Shown here one piece after another: positions 20,511-31,176 of a DNA stretch of 64,000 bases. Location: positions 2,607,501 through 2,671,500 of the forward strand of contig NZ_FJUR01000001.1 of assembly GCF_900067135.1 (NCBI RefSeq). The letters are read 5' to 3'. Position 1 is the stretch's first letter. Each line of letters starts with the position of its first letter. Both the position numbers and the translations under genes were made by a program. The DNA is from Rhizobium sp. 9140. GTDB lineage: Bacteria; Pseudomonadota; Alphaproteobacteria; Rhizobiales; Rhizobiaceae. The notes under the pieces were generated by a model, which worked only from the letters and a program-made list of their open reading frames with translations, had not been told where the DNA came from and ran no database searches.

Positions 20511-21205
20511 ACAGGCTGACCGTCGCGCTCGGCATTCTCGGCCTGGGGCTCGTCCTTCTGCTTTTCAATCACGACAGCGGCCGCACGCTGGGGCTCGGCA
20601 ATGACAGCTTCGCGAGCCTCGTCGGCATGACGGCGCTTCTCACGGTCTTTGCCGCCGGCATCTGGCGCAGCCGGAATTTGAGCGAAAGCGTCCGGCAGTT
20701 CGCACTGTGGGTGCTGATCTTCCTCGCCGTCGTCACCGCCTACCTCTATCGCGGCGAACTGGAATCCTACTGGGCGCGCCTCTCCGGCGGCCTCATGCCC
20801 GGCCGCGCCGCCGTCTTCACCGACAATGAAGGCTATCAGGAAGTCGTCCTGCATAAGGTCATGAACGGCCATTTCGAGGCGAACGTCGCCATCAACGGCG
20901 CGAGCGTCCAGATGCTCGTGGATACCGGCGCCAGCACCATCGCCCTTTCCTATGCCGACGCGAAAAGCCTTGGCCTGGAGCCCGACAGCCTCGCCTACAC
21001 CCAGCGCCTGATGACCGCCAACGGCGAAGCCCGCGGCGCCCCCGTCACCCTTTCCGAAGTCGCCATCGGCCCCATCGTCCGCAATGACGTCCGCGCCACC
21101 GTCGCCGAAGACGGCAAGCTCGACCAGAGCCTGCTGGGCATGAGCTTCCTCTCCACGCTCGACATGATGCAGATGAAGACGGATGAGTTGCGGTTGCGGG
21201 ATTGA
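20507..21205 (+). CDS. Membrane-anchored retropepsin-like aspartic protease (TIGR02281 family)
   Basis: A 232-residue protein with three hydrophobic segments in the first ~80 residues and a periplasmic domain. The domain carries the aspartic protease triad VDTGASTIALS and then a retropepsin-like fold ending QSLLGMSFLSTLD. One active-site motif per chain implies a dimer, as in retroviral proteases. Its substrates are unknown. The start ATG overlaps the DUF1289 stop. Confidence 0.85.
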   Translation: MNRLTVALGILGLGLVLLLFNHDSGRTLGLGNDSFASLVGMTALLTVFAAGIWRSRNLSESVRQFALWVLIFLAVVTAYLYRGELESYWARLSGGLMPGRAAVFTDNEGYQEVVLHKVMNGHFEANVAINGASVQMLVDTGASTIALSYADAKSLGLEPDSLAYTQRLMTANGEARGAPVTLSEVAIGPIVRNDVRATVAEDGKLDQSLLGMSFLSTLDMMQMKTDELRLRD

Positions 21206-21220
21206 GGACGTCGGGAATGT

Positions 21221-21580
21221 TCAGGCGGTGTCGATAATGCTGACCACGCGGGCAACGATATCGTTCACCGTCGCCGCATCGAGCGTATCGGTGTAGCGAG
21301 CGGTCTTCTGCTTGACCCGTTCTGCGATATCCAGGCTTCTCACCTGATTGCAGAGCGCCACGCCGTTCGTGGCGTGTCCGGATATGTTGACCGCCATACC
21401 GGCCTTCCGGGCGAAAGCTCCGCCCATGGTGATGGCCACCATGATGCATATGCCTAACGCGTTGATATCGCGGGGCGAGATGACGACGCATTGACGATCG
21501 TCCTTCATCTCATGTCCGACAACGGGGTTGAGGTCGACAATAAAGACGTCACCCCGTTTCGGAATATTGCTTCGAACCAT
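21221..21580 (-). CDS. MazF/PemK-family endoribonuclease toxin
   Basis: A 119-residue toxin. The N-terminus PKRGDVFIVDLNPVVGHE is the MazF/PemK signature (β-strand Arg-Gly-Asp-Val then the Asn-Pro loop), followed by RQCVVISPRDIN and the VRSLDI segment near residue 80. Such toxins cut mRNA at short motifs. It is encoded after its antitoxin and their frames overlap by one base (TGATG), a usual type II arrangement. Confidence 0.88.
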   Translation of the reverse strand: MVRSNIPKRGDVFIVDLNPVVGHEMKDDRQCVVISPRDINALGICIMVAITMGGAFARKAGMAVNISGHATNGVALCNQVRSLDIAERVKQKTARYTDTLDAATVNDIVARVVSIIDTA

Positions 21581-21843
21581 CAGAGCACTTCGTTCCCGAC
21601 AGGGTCACCAGCCTCCCACGCGGCGGCCTGCTTATTCAGGGCGACCATTTCATCGGCTCCTTCAAGAAGCTCGGCAAGCGTATATCTTTTCTTCGTCTTC
21701 AACGGCGTTGCGATGAGCGCACCGTTGTCGACGACCAGTGCCAGTTCCGTACCGACATCCGCTCCCAGCATCTTCAAAAGCGCGGGCGGAATGCTGAAGA
21801 CAGTGGCGCCGCCCTGACGGCGGATTTTAGCTGTATTGGACAT
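21580..21843 (-). CDS. MazE/AbrB-type antitoxin
   Basis: An 87-residue protein with an N-terminal swapped-hairpin AbrB domain (KIRRQGGATVFSIPPALLKM, then LGADVGTELALVVDNGAL) and an acidic C-terminal tail that would wrap the toxin. It neutralises the toxin and probably represses the operon. The upstream TGCTACTTATATAGCACTCC (minus-strand promoter area) contains a small TGCTA…TAGCA palindrome at about 21862–21877 that could be its operator. Confidence 0.87.
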   Translation of the reverse strand: MSNTAKIRRQGGATVFSIPPALLKMLGADVGTELALVVDNGALIATPLKTKKRYTLAELLEGADEMVALNKQAAAWEAGDPVGNEVL

Positions 21844-21913
21844 CCAAGCACCCTCCAGAATGTGCTACTTATATAGCACTCCATAGAAATCGGCAAGGCG
21901 ACACGATCGCCCC

Positions 21914-22671
21914 CTAATTCCGCAACCGATACCCCGTCCGGAAAATCCACACCAGCAGGCCCATCAGAACGCCGAGAAAACCGAGGATGATGCCGAAGCT
22001 CACCAGCGGGCTGACCTCGGAGATCTCGAAGAACGACCAGCGGAAGCCGGAGATGAGGTAGAGCACCGGATTGGCGTGGCTGACGGCCTGCCAGAAGGGC
22101 GGCAGCATGGAGACGGAATAGAAGCTGCCGCCGAGGAAGACCAGCGGCGGAATGACCAGCATCGGGATGAGGTTCAGCTGCTCGAAGTCCTTCGCCCAGA
22201 TGCCGATGAGGAAGCCGAACAGCGAGAACGTCACCGCCGTCAGCACGAAGAACACCAGCATGACGAACGGATGCGCGATGTGCAGGTCCACGAACAGCGA
22301 GGCCGTGGCGAGGATAATCAGCCCGACCAGCATCCCCTTGGTCGCCGCCGCACCGACATAGCCGAGCACGATCTCGGTCATGGAGATCGGCGAGGACAGG
22401 ATCTCGTAGATCGTGCCGGTGAACTTCGGGAAGTAAATGCCGAACGAGCCGTTGCCGATGCACTGCGTCAGCAGCGTCAGCATGATCAGCCCGGGCGTGA
22501 TGAACGCGCCGTAGGAAACACCCTCGATCTCCTGGATGCGCGAGCCCACGGCCGCGCCGAAGACGATGAAATAGAGCGAGGTGGAAATGACGGGCGATAC
22601 CACGCTTTGCAGCAGCGTTCGCCGCGTGCGCGCCATTTCGAACAGGTAGATTGCCTTGACCGCTTCGACAT

Positions 22672-22675
<4 letters not shown>
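21914..22675 (-). CDS. ABC-2 type export permease (YadH-like)
   Basis: A 253-residue inner-membrane protein with six hydrophobic segments and the ABC-2 signature region ([23 protein letters not shown], then a [11 protein letters not shown] segment). It resembles E. coli YadH and rhizobial NodJ-type permeases. Start codon overlaps the end of the ATPase gene by four bases, so the two form one exporter. Substrate unknown. Confidence 0.88.
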
Positions 22676-23598
<923 letters not shown>

Positions 23599-23679
23599 GA
23601 AGATCATCCGGAGTGAGGGGGACGGGATGCCTTATATGGCATCCGCGCGCCAAAAGTCACCCGACGTCCTCAGCCGGTC

Positions 23680-24501
23680 TCAAACCAGCGCGTTGATGAA
23701 AAACTGGATGGCGTTCAACAGCAGAAACACCCCGAACCCGATTTCCAGATGCCGGCGGCTCAGCGCATGGGCGGCGCGCACGCCGAGCGGCGCCGTTACG
23801 AGCGTCACCGGAATGATCAGCGCCATCGCCAACCAGTTGACGAAGCCGGTCGAGAACGGCGGCAGGCCCGCATCGCCCCATCCCGCCCAGACATAGCCGA
23901 TCAGCCCGGGGACGGAGATCAGGGCGCCGAGCCCCGCCGAGGTCGCCACCGCCTGATGGATCGAGCGGCCGTAGACGGTCATGAAGATATTGTTGAGCAC
24001 GCCGCCGCCGATACCCATCAGCCCCGAGAGCAGGCCGATCGCCATGCCCACCAGCCAGCGCAGCGGGTTTCCCGGCAGGTCGGTGCCGAGCCGCCAGCTG
24101 TCGCGATTGAAGAACATCCGCAGCGCCATGAGCAGCGACATCACCGAGAACACCGCCATCAGCACCGTGCCGGAGACGCTGGCCGCGATCCCGGACGCGA
24201 GCAGCGTGCCGACCGGCACCGCCACGATCCAGCCTCTCAGCAGCCCCATATCCACCGCCCCGCGCTTGCGGTGCGCGAGGAACGAGCGGATCGCCGTGGG
24301 AACGATGATCGCGAGCGAGGTGCCGAGCGCCAGATGCATCCGCACGGCATCGCCGACGCCGATGGCGTGGAAGGTGTAGAAGAAGACCGGCACGAGGATC
24401 GCCCCGCCGCCGATGCCGAACAGACCCGCCAGCACGCCGGCGAAAGCGCCCGCGACGCCCAGCACCAGCGCGAAGAACAGAAGATCGATCAGCGGAGGCA
24501 T
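23680..24501 (-). CDS. TauE/SafE-family permease
   Basis: A 273-residue integral membrane protein with about eight hydrophobic segments and the twofold repeat of the TauE/SafE family: GVLAGLFGIGGGAILVPVFF in the first half and GLLSGLMGIGGGVLNNIFMT in the second. Members export sulfite, sulfoacetate or other organosulfur anions. Starting at 24501 gives MPPLIDLLFF directly before the first membrane span; the upstream codons look non-coding. Confidence 0.9.
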   Translation of the reverse strand: MPPLIDLLFFALVLGVAGAFAGVLAGLFGIGGGAILVPVFFYTFHAIGVGDAVRMHLALGTSLAIIVPTAIRSFLAHRKRGAVDMGLLRGWIVAVPVGTLLASGIAASVSGTVLMAVFSVMSLLMALRMFFNRDSWRLGTDLPGNPLRWLVGMAIGLLSGLMGIGGGVLNNIFMTVYGRSIHQAVATSAGLGALISVPGLIGYVWAGWGDAGLPPFSTGFVNWLAMALIIPVTLVTAPLGVRAAHALSRRHLEIGFGVFLLLNAIQFFINALV

Positions 24502-24689
24502 GAAGAAGCTTTCGAAGGCACGGGAGATGCACCATTGGACGGCGCGGGAAGAAGACCCCTCCACCTGTCATCAATCCGTCGCCGGAATCAATCATTTTCC
24601 CCTGGCACACGGTGCGGCTTCACCGCCTCGCCTCGTGGTTTGCACCGGTCGGCTGGCAGTCCCCTCCCGCGCGGTTTTTTGAAGGCCGG

Positions 24690-24722
24690 CTCCCGGCTGA
24701 AAACGGGAGACCGGCCGTTTTT
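24690..24722. terminator. Hairpin between the TauE and extensin-like genes
   Basis: GCCGGCTCCCG (about 24686) and CGGGAGACCGGCCGTTTTTT (24705–24724) form an inverted repeat (GGCTCCCG…CGGGAGACC) ending in a T-run on the plus strand. It looks like a plus-strand terminator although both flanking genes read leftward, so its role is uncertain. Confidence 0.4.
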
Positions 24723-24740
24723 TTCACGTCAGGATCGTCT

Positions 24741-25940
24741 TCAGGTGCAATGCCGATAGCCGGATTTCCGCGACCGCAGGTCGAAGTGGAAATGATCCTT
24801 GTGGAACGGGTCGCTGCCCGGCCCCAGCACCGTGTTGAAATATTTGCAGCTGTCCTGCCGCACCGCCTTCAGCAGGCCCTTTTCCCGGAAGGCGAAGAAG
24901 CCCGGCTTGCGCACGTCGATCTCCTTGCCGTTCTTCAGCACGAACTTGCCAACGTCGATGGCATTGCCATGCGCATGCTCGGACATGGCGGCGCCGCGCC
25001 GCGAGTTCATCGTCCGGCAGGAATAGCCGCCCAGCGGCTTGATGGTGCCGATGCCGCTGAGATAACGATAGCGGGCCGACGGCGCGAGTTCGTTCTTCAC
25101 CCACAGTGCAAAGGCTTCCGTCACCTCGCAGTTCAGCTTCACCGCCGGCTTCACCTTGATATCGCCCGAAAGCCCCGAAAGCTGGATCGGATAGTCGATG
25201 CCGCAGGATGGCCCGTTGGAAATGCGCGGCACGTCGGTAAAGCTCACGCCGAGCTTCGTCAGCCGCTTGCGGCAGGCGATTTCGGAGGCCGGCATCTGCC
25301 CGCGGAAATCCGGTTCGGACATCGTATCGAGGGGATTTGCGGCGCGCGGCAGAAAGGCCACCTGCTCCTCGCGGGCCTTATCCCGCCGCTGGATCATCAC
25401 CCGCTGTTCCTGCTCCAGAAACTGCGCCTTGCGCCGCGCCTCCATCTCCCTCCGCTCGGGCGTCAGCGGCGGCAGGTCCGGATCGCTTGCCGCCGGCGCA
25501 GCCGGTCCTGTGTTTCCGGGCGCAGCCGCACTGGCGACCGCCGTCTCCCGCGCCGGCACCGAAAGCACATGCACGCTGTTCGTGCCGATCCCGTCCACCA
25601 GCACCGGCCCAGACCCCGGCCCAGACCCAGACCCAGAACGACCAGGTGCACGCTGCTCCGCATGAATATCGCGGCTCTGCTCCTCCGCCAGTCCCACCAC
25701 GGGTGCGGCCGTGACCATGGCGTCGATGTCGATGCCCTGCTCGGGAATCGGCGAGGACGCCTCGCCCGCCGGATAGGCCGCCACCCGCTCCTGTCGCACC
25801 GCCGTCGCGGGCCGCACGCCGCTCATGCGCTCCGATGGCTCCAGCGCATCCGTGGAGCAGCTCGCCAGCGCCAGCATCAGCCCGAGGCCGGCGAAGGTTC
25901 CGCGTGGCAGACGTCTGGAAGACTGTGGAAGGTTCGCCAT
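24741..25940 (-). CDS. Extensin-like (LAS-peptidase fold) lipoprotein
   Basis: A 399-residue lipoprotein. LALASC near residue 28 is a lipobox, so Cys28 is probably lipidated. A low-complexity middle region (GSGSGPGSGP, then a Lys/Arg/Glu coil) links to a C-terminal extensin-like domain from about residue 215. That domain has CGIDYPIQLSGL, SEHAHGNAIDVGKF and HKDHFHFDL, whose His/Asp/His set matches zinc-dependent D-Ala-D-Ala-type peptidases. It probably acts on the cell wall; the plant-derived name is historical. Confidence 0.85.
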   Translation of the reverse strand: MANLPQSSRRLPRGTFAGLGLMLALASCSTDALEPSERMSGVRPATAVRQERVAAYPAGEASSPIPEQGIDIDAMVTAAPVVGLAEEQSRDIHAEQRAPGRSGSGSGPGSGPVLVDGIGTNSVHVLSVPARETAVASAAAPGNTGPAAPAASDPDLPPLTPERREMEARRKAQFLEQEQRVMIQRRDKAREEQVAFLPRAANPLDTMSEPDFRGQMPASEIACRKRLTKLGVSFTDVPRISNGPSCGIDYPIQLSGLSGDIKVKPAVKLNCEVTEAFALWVKNELAPSARYRYLSGIGTIKPLGGYSCRTMNSRRGAAMSEHAHGNAIDVGKFVLKNGKEIDVRKPGFFAFREKGLLKAVRQDSCKYFNTVLGPGSDPFHKDHFHFDLRSRKSGYRHCT

Positions 25941-26503
25941 GCCGGGTTTCGCCTTTCGAACGGAGCCTGTTTCCCGGGGAACAACCCCGACTTGCCGACA
26001 GGAGCATGCGGGCCGACAAGAGAATGCGTGCCGGCAGCATCGGGCCTGCCGGCAGCATCGGGCAAGTGCCGCAGACCCGGTGAGATTGCGTTCCCTCTTC
26101 GGTCATTTTCGGGCGCACGACGCGGGCGGGAGTCCATCGCCCGAGTTTAGGCCATCATGGTAAACGAATGGTTACATCAGTGCTGTTTCGGACCAGCCAT
26201 CGCCGTTTACTCCGGCTTGCAAACCCGCTACCATCGCGGCATCGGTAAGCGTTCGCGCGGCCGGTCGGGCGCCCGGCGTTCGCATCCCGAGGGGGTTCGG
26301 GACAGAAGCACAGGAAACGGCCGGAGCATCGCGTTTTGCCGACGGAGCTTTTTTCGTCATGAGTCGATAGCCGGCGCATTCGAACTGAAACGGGGTCCTG
26401 CCGAAACGGGGTCCTGCTGGAATATGCGTGGGAACGATGAGACAGCCATTTCCGGTGCCAGGCGGTCACCGGCTGCGCGCTGTGTGGGAGGAGAGGGCCA
26501 GGC
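25941..26503. other. 563-base region with no convincing gene; two short tandem repeats
   Basis: An 18-bp unit (TGCCGGCAGCATCGGGCC) is repeated in tandem at 26029–26063, and GAAACGGGGTCCTGC occurs twice at about 26387–26416. Short frames on both strands lack family resemblance. The region probably holds the promoters of the flanking divergent genes. Confidence 0.5.
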
Positions 26504-26731
26504 ATGAATGATCTGCAACAAAACGTCACGAAGGACGCCGTCGATGCCCTCGCCGGCAAGGCCGTTACCGTCGTAGCCGATCGCGACGAATGGGACGTCG
26601 TGATCGTCGAGAACGGAAACGAGCGCCGGCAATCCTTCGTCCAGTACGACTGGGCTCTCAGCTACGCCCGCGGCCAGCGCCTCCGCCTCGGCCTGCCGAC
26701 CATGCCCGACCCGTCATCCGGAACGGCCTGA
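26504..26731 (+). CDS. Small hypothetical protein
   Basis: A 75-residue soluble protein (AVTVVADRDEWDVVIVENG) with no recognised family. A GGAGGAGAGG lies about 10 bases before the ATG, and base use is like neighbouring genes, so it is likely real. It precedes the thioesterase gene by 47 bases and may be cotranscribed with it. Confidence 0.65.
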   Translation: MNDLQQNVTKDAVDALAGKAVTVVADRDEWDVVIVENGNERRQSFVQYDWALSYARGQRLRLGLPTMPDPSSGTA

Positions 26732-26778
26732 GGCGGCCCATTCCAGGCGCGTAGGCGCCAGAACAGACGGAGACGGCC

Positions 26779-27159
26779 ATGGCGACGCCCAGCGGTGAAC
26801 TGACCTTGCGAACCCTAGCCATGCCCGCCGATGCCAATGCTGCGGGCGATATCTTTGGCGGCTGGGTCATGGCCCAGATGGACCTCTCCTGCGGCATCCG
26901 CGCCGCCGAGCGCGCGCGTGGCCGCGTCGTCACCGCCGCCGTGCGTGAAATGGCCTTTGCCCTGCCGGTCAAGATCGGCGACACCCTCTGCATCTACACA
27001 GACATCGCCGCCGTCGGCCGCACCTCGATCACGCTCACGGTCGAAGCCTGGGCGCAGCGCTACCTCTCCGACCGCATGGAAAAGGTCACAGACGCCACCT
27101 TCGTCATGGTCGCGCTCGACGCCGAAGGCCACCCCACCCCCGTCCCCGGCGAACGCTGA
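26779..27159 (+). CDS. Acyl-CoA thioesterase (YciA-type hotdog)
   Basis: A 126-residue single hotdog domain. The N-terminus has LRTLAMPADANAAGDIFGGW, the YciA/BFIT signature with the catalytic Asn/Asp near residue 22, followed by MAQMDLSCGIRA. It hydrolyses acyl-CoA thioesters in the cytoplasm. The 5' ATG follows GGAGACGGCC. Confidence 0.9.
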   Translation: MATPSGELTLRTLAMPADANAAGDIFGGWVMAQMDLSCGIRAAERARGRVVTAAVREMAFALPVKIGDTLCIYTDIAAVGRTSITLTVEAWAQRYLSDRMEKVTDATFVMVALDAEGHPTPVPGER

Positions 27160-27321
27160 GCCGCACCGTCCCGTCGCCACGGGCGGCAGCCCATTGCGAC
27201 GGCGTCCTACGTTACATCGGAATCGATTTCAGGGTAGAATGATGCAGCCGGTATAAACGCTTCTCTGCAAGCGATCGCGCGCATGCGTGCAGCCGTTTCG
27301 CGAAAGCGACATGCCGTATTG

Positions 27322-27720
27322 TTATTGAAAGTGTTCGACGTGGGTTTCGCCGGTGCGCGCGAGATACACGGCGCGGCGGCCGGAGAACGACACGATATAG
27401 CCGGCGCAGCCCGCCATGACGGCCGTCTCGCAGAAACCCCTGTAGGTGTAGCCGGGCGCCTGTTGCTGCGCTTCGCGGATCGCCGCCTGTATGCGTGCCG
27501 TGTCGAGGGCCGGTGCCATCGGCGCATCGACGCGGCGGGCCGCAAGCTCGATGCTGTCTCCGTCAGGCAGATAGTAGGTTGCCGTCGCCCGCCGGAAGTC
27601 GATCGCATAGCTTTCGAATCCGGCGTCCATCAAGGCTCCCACGATCTGCGGAAAAGCCGTGGTGTCGTCCTCTGCCGCCGCGAGGCAGCGCTTGGCAATG
27701 GCCGTCTGGTGTTCGTTCAT
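27322..27720 (-). CDS. DUF1398 family protein
   Basis: A 132-residue protein with FPQIVGALMDAGFESYAIDF near residue 25 and DTARIQAAIREAQQ near 85, matching the DUF1398 family (YcgN/YbcV-like phage-envelope-type proteins). Function unknown. It starts at the ATG at 27720, 32 bases after the MarR gene end, and so is probably controlled by it. Confidence 0.75.
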   Translation of the reverse strand: MNEHQTAIAKRCLAAAEDDTTAFPQIVGALMDAGFESYAIDFRRATATYYLPDGDSIELAARRVDAPMAPALDTARIQAAIREAQQQAPGYTYRGFCETAVMAGCAGYIVSFSGRRAVYLARTGETHVEHFQ

Positions 27721-27752
27721 CGTGGCTTCTCCGTCGTCGGGCCGGGTCGCGT

Positions 27753-28214
27753 TCATTCGATCGGGATTCCGGTCATGTGGCCGCGTTGGGCTAGGCTTTT
27801 CAGCAGACGCACCAGCGTTTCCCGCTCGTCCGTGCCAAGGCATTCGAAGAATTCCTCGTCGTTGCGGTCGGCGAGCGCCGCCAGATCCGGCACGAGCGCA
27901 TGGCCGCGATCCGTCAGCGCGAGGGTCTGCGCGCGGCCGTCGTCCGCACTGGCCTCGCGCAGCACGAGCGACTTCGCAATCGCCCGGTCGGCAAGTTTGG
28001 TGATCGCGCCCCGCGTCAGACCCATCTCGTCGGCAAGCCGGCTGGGCGATATCGGCGCCTTGCCGTAGAGCGCGCGCATCAGGCTCCATTCGGCCACCGT
28101 TACCTCCCTCGCAGCCAGCTTGGCCGCGAAGGCGTGAGACACGTGGTTGGACACCATGCGCAGCCAGTAGCCGATATGCGCGGTCAGATCCGGAACAGGC
28201 TGGACGGGAAACAT
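27753..28214 (-). CDS. MarR-family transcriptional regulator
   Basis: A 153-residue winged-helix regulator. The recognition region ISPSRLADEMGLTRGAITKL is followed by the wing EASADDGRAQTLALTDRG, the standard MarR pattern. It probably represses its own gene and the downstream DUF1398 gene. A TAGTT/AACTA palindrome overlaps the region just upstream of its start. Confidence 0.9.
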   Translation of the reverse strand: MFPVQPVPDLTAHIGYWLRMVSNHVSHAFAAKLAAREVTVAEWSLMRALYGKAPISPSRLADEMGLTRGAITKLADRAIAKSLVLREASADDGRAQTLALTDRGHALVPDLAALADRNDEEFFECLGTDERETLVRLLKSLAQRGHMTGIPIE

Positions 28215-28225
28215 GCGACCCCCAA

Positions 28226-28243
28226 TAGTTGACTAGGAAACTA
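28226..28243. promoter_or_regulatory. Likely MarR operator
   Basis: TAGTT (28226–28230) and AACTA (28239–28243) form an inverted repeat around GACTAGGA, 12 bases upstream of the marR-type start. Its symmetry and place fit autorepression by MarR-family dimers. Confidence 0.5.
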
Positions 28244-28437
28244 AATCACACGGATATTCCTGTCAACCGGGATGCCGGGGTGTTCGGCACGGGTCTCGTC
28301 GAAGGGAGGGTGGGCCGAAACCGGGGCCAAAACTGGGGGCGGCACCGGGACCGAAACCGGGGACGGGGCGGGGCGTTTTCGCACGGTCTGCCGTGCAACG
28401 CCCCGCCCCGTCCCGCCGTCCGGAATGCCCTCTTACC

Positions 28438-30249
28438 TCAGGCGGCCCGCCGCATCGGCCGTGCGCCATGGCCACCGAGCCGGAAGGTCTGCAACAGCGC
28501 CTTGAGCGTGCGGCTTTCCTGTGCCAGCGTCTGGCTGGCCGCCGTGGTTTCCTCCACCATGGCCGCGTTCTGCTGGGTCATCTGGTCCATGCTGTTGACG
28601 GCGACGTTCACCTCCTGCAGGCCCGTCGCCTGCTCGCGGGCGGCGGTGGCGATGGAGGCCACGTGGTCGTTGACGCGGTTGACCAGCGTTTCGATCTCCA
28701 TCAGCGCGTCGCCCGTCGAGCGGACGAGGGCGACGCCGGTTTCCACCTCGCCGGTCGAGCTGCGGATCAATTCCTTGATCTCCTTGGCCGCCTGTGCGGA
28801 ACGCTGGGCCAACTCGCGGACTTCCTGCGCCACGACGGCGAAGCCGCGACCGGCCTCGCCCGCCCGTGCCGCCTCGACGCCGGCGTTCAGCGCCAGAAGG
28901 TTGGTCTGGAAGGCGATTTCGTCGATCACGCCGATGATCTGGCTGATGCGTTCCGAGGAGCCCTCGATCCGGCTCATGGCCGCGATGGCGCTGCGCACGA
29001 TCTCGCCGGATTTCGCGGCGCTCGACTTCGTTTCGGCCACCATGATGCGCGCCTCGCCGGCCCGCTCGGAGGCGTTGCGCACCGTCGAAGTGATCTGGTC
29101 GAGCGCCGCCGCCGTCTCCTCCAGTGCCGCCGCCTGCTGCTCCGTGCGCCGCGACAGGTTGCCGGCCGCCTCGGAGATATCGCCGGCATTCTCGTGGACG
29201 ACGTCGGTGGAGTGCGCGATGGACTGCACGGCTTCGGCCAGCGCCGCGACGGCCTGATTGAAGTCGTCGCGCAGCTTGGCATATTCCGGCGAGATCGCGC
29301 CGATCTCCGCCGTCAGGTCGCCGCGTGCCAGCGCTTCCAGCGCTACGCCGACCGTGGCCATGGCATCCGCCTGCTCCTGCGTCTGGCGTGCCGTGCGCGC
29401 TTCGTTTCCGCGACGCTCGGTCTCGATCTCGCTTTGCTGCGTCGCCTCGCGCGCCCGCAGGGCGATCCGCTCGGAGACGCTGTCGCGCAGCACACCGAGC
29501 GCGCTCGCCATCTGGCCGATCTCGTCGCCACGGTCCGTTTCCGGTACCGGCGACGAGACGTCTTCCCGCGAAATCGCCAGCATCGAGGCCTTCAGCCGCT
29601 CCACCGGGCCGACGACGCTGCGCACGACAGCGAGCGCCACCCCGAGGATCAGCAGGGCGGCCACGCCGGAGATCACCCCGAGTTGCAACAGCCCCTGCCG
29701 GAACATCGTCGCGAGATCGTCCGCATACACCCCGGTGCCAACGACCCATCCCCAGGGCTGGAAGCCGATGACGTAGGAATATTTCAGCACGGGCGCATCG
29801 ACGCCGGGCTTCGGCCAGTGATAGTCGACAGCGCCCTGCCCGTTCGCCGCGACGACCTTGACGAATTCCACGAAGATTTTCTTGCCATCCGTGTCGGCCA
29901 AGCCGCTCTGGTCCGTGCCGTTCATCTCCGGCTTGATCGGATGCATGAGCACGCGCGACTGCATGTCGTTGATCCAGAGATAGCCGTTGTTCTGGAAGCG
30001 CATGGCGCGGACCGCATCGAGCGCGGCGGCCTGCGCCGCCGCCTGCGTCAGCGTGCCGGCCGTTTCCAGCCCGTGGTAATAGGTAAAGATGCCGATGGCG
30101 CTCTGGTCCATCGCCGCCAGCATGGCCTTGCGCTCGCTCACCAGCCGGTCATGCGCCTGGAACAGCGAAAACGTCATGGCCCCCGCCATGATCAACAACG
30201 CCATCGCCACCAGCGCGTAAAGCCGCACGGAAATCCGAAAATATTTCAT
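28438..30249 (-). CDS. Methyl-accepting chemotaxis protein with periplasmic Cache domain
   Basis: A 603-residue chemoreceptor. A membrane span is at about 10–30, then a periplasmic single Cache domain ([19 protein letters not shown], then [14 protein letters not shown]), a second span at about 185–210, and HAMP to about 260. The signalling hairpin has [20 protein letters not shown] near residue 420. It senses small molecules, often organic acids, and controls CheA. The C-terminal NWETF-type pentapeptide is absent. The promoter side overlaps no other gene; it is monocistronic. Confidence 0.93.
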   Translation of the reverse strand: MKYFRISVRLYALVAMALLIMAGAMTFSLFQAHDRLVSERKAMLAAMDQSAIGIFTYYHGLETAGTLTQAAAQAAALDAVRAMRFQNNGYLWINDMQSRVLMHPIKPEMNGTDQSGLADTDGKKIFVEFVKVVAANGQGAVDYHWPKPGVDAPVLKYSYVIGFQPWGWVVGTGVYADDLATMFRQGLLQLGVISGVAALLILGVALAVVRSVVGPVERLKASMLAISREDVSSPVPETDRGDEIGQMASALGVLRDSVSERIALRAREATQQSEIETERRGNEARTARQTQEQADAMATVGVALEALARGDLTAEIGAISPEYAKLRDDFNQAVAALAEAVQSIAHSTDVVHENAGDISEAAGNLSRRTEQQAAALEETAAALDQITSTVRNASERAGEARIMVAETKSSAAKSGEIVRSAIAAMSRIEGSSERISQIIGVIDEIAFQTNLLALNAGVEAARAGEAGRGFAVVAQEVRELAQRSAQAAKEIKELIRSSTGEVETGVALVRSTGDALMEIETLVNRVNDHVASIATAAREQATGLQEVNVAVNSMDQMTQQNAAMVEETTAASQTLAQESRTLKALLQTFRLGGHGARPMRRAA

Positions 30250-30331
30250 TGTCCAGTCCCCTTCATATCAGAAGGAGAAGATGCTGTGAAAATAGTTTCT
30301 AATGTATGAGCAATGTGCTCCAGACATCCCC

Positions 30332-31032
30332 TTAAAACGGGATGGAGAAGGACATGCCGCTTTCCTTGCAGGAATCGAACGTCGTCCAGTTGTCCAGCGC
30401 GTCACCGCCGTGCCCCGTCACCGTGAAGCTCGCCGGTGACGATGCGTGTTTCTCTATGAACACGCCCATGAACGGCACCCCTTTTCGGCCGGAAACCGCA
30501 GTGCCGCAGGCCCAGGTGATCGGCGTGCCCTTGTAAGGCCGCCGGCTGGCCATCAGGCCTGTGATCCGGGATTTCCCGAACAGACGCAACTCCCGCCCCA
30601 CGCTCTTTTCCACCAGAGCGCGTTGCTCCGCGGAGAGTCTCACATTGCCGGTATTTCCGGACGTTGCGCCCACAGGCGAGGGTTTTACGACCTTTTCCCA
30701 GCCCTCGAAAGGCGCGCCGAATGTGGCGCAGGTGGCATAGGCGGAATAGACCGTGTTTCGGTTCGTGCCGATTTTCAGCATCCACCGGGCCGGATGGTTT
30801 TTTCTGAGGGCGGTCGCCATGAAGGGCCTGCGCACGCCGCCGGTGGTCACATAGCCGCAGGCACCCCATCCATCCGATAGCGAGAAACCTTTGAGGGCCT
30901 GGACGGGCGCGTACAGGGTTCGCTCCAGAGCCTGGACCAGCGCCGGCTCCAGCGTCACGGCTTTTCCCGCGCCAGTCCGTCCGCAACAGGAACGAACAAC
31001 AGAATGCCTGCGATCACGAAGGTCCTGATCAT
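30332..31032 (-). pseudogene. Frameshifted secreted protein of unknown family
   Basis: A clear signal peptide begins at the ATG at 31032 ([20 protein letters not shown]) but its frame stops at 30955. The next frame is open from there to the stop at 30332 and encodes a ~200-residue, cysteine-containing mature domain (SDGWGACGYVTTGG, ARWMLKIGTNRNTVYSAYA, ITWACGTAVSGRKG). The frames meet at an AAAA run (30962–30965): one more A would join them as [13 protein letters not shown]. So either a one-base deletion has inactivated the gene or this is a sequencing error. I do not recognise the family. Confidence 0.75.
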
Positions 31033-31176
31033 GGTATGGATCCCTTTTCCGGAACGGTTCGACGCAGTCAGAATTGCTTATTCGAATATACGGATCAACA
31101 AGGATCCGCACGTCGATGTTCCCTTCTTGGTCGCCCGGCTCTTTTCTTCTTCGGAGACTCTCTCCATATTTCCGCC

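Noticed and set aside
26172..26360. A 62-codon minus-strand frame in the gap before the thioesterase
   Set aside because: No ribosome site of note, no family resemblance, and biased composition; left as part of the non-coding gap.
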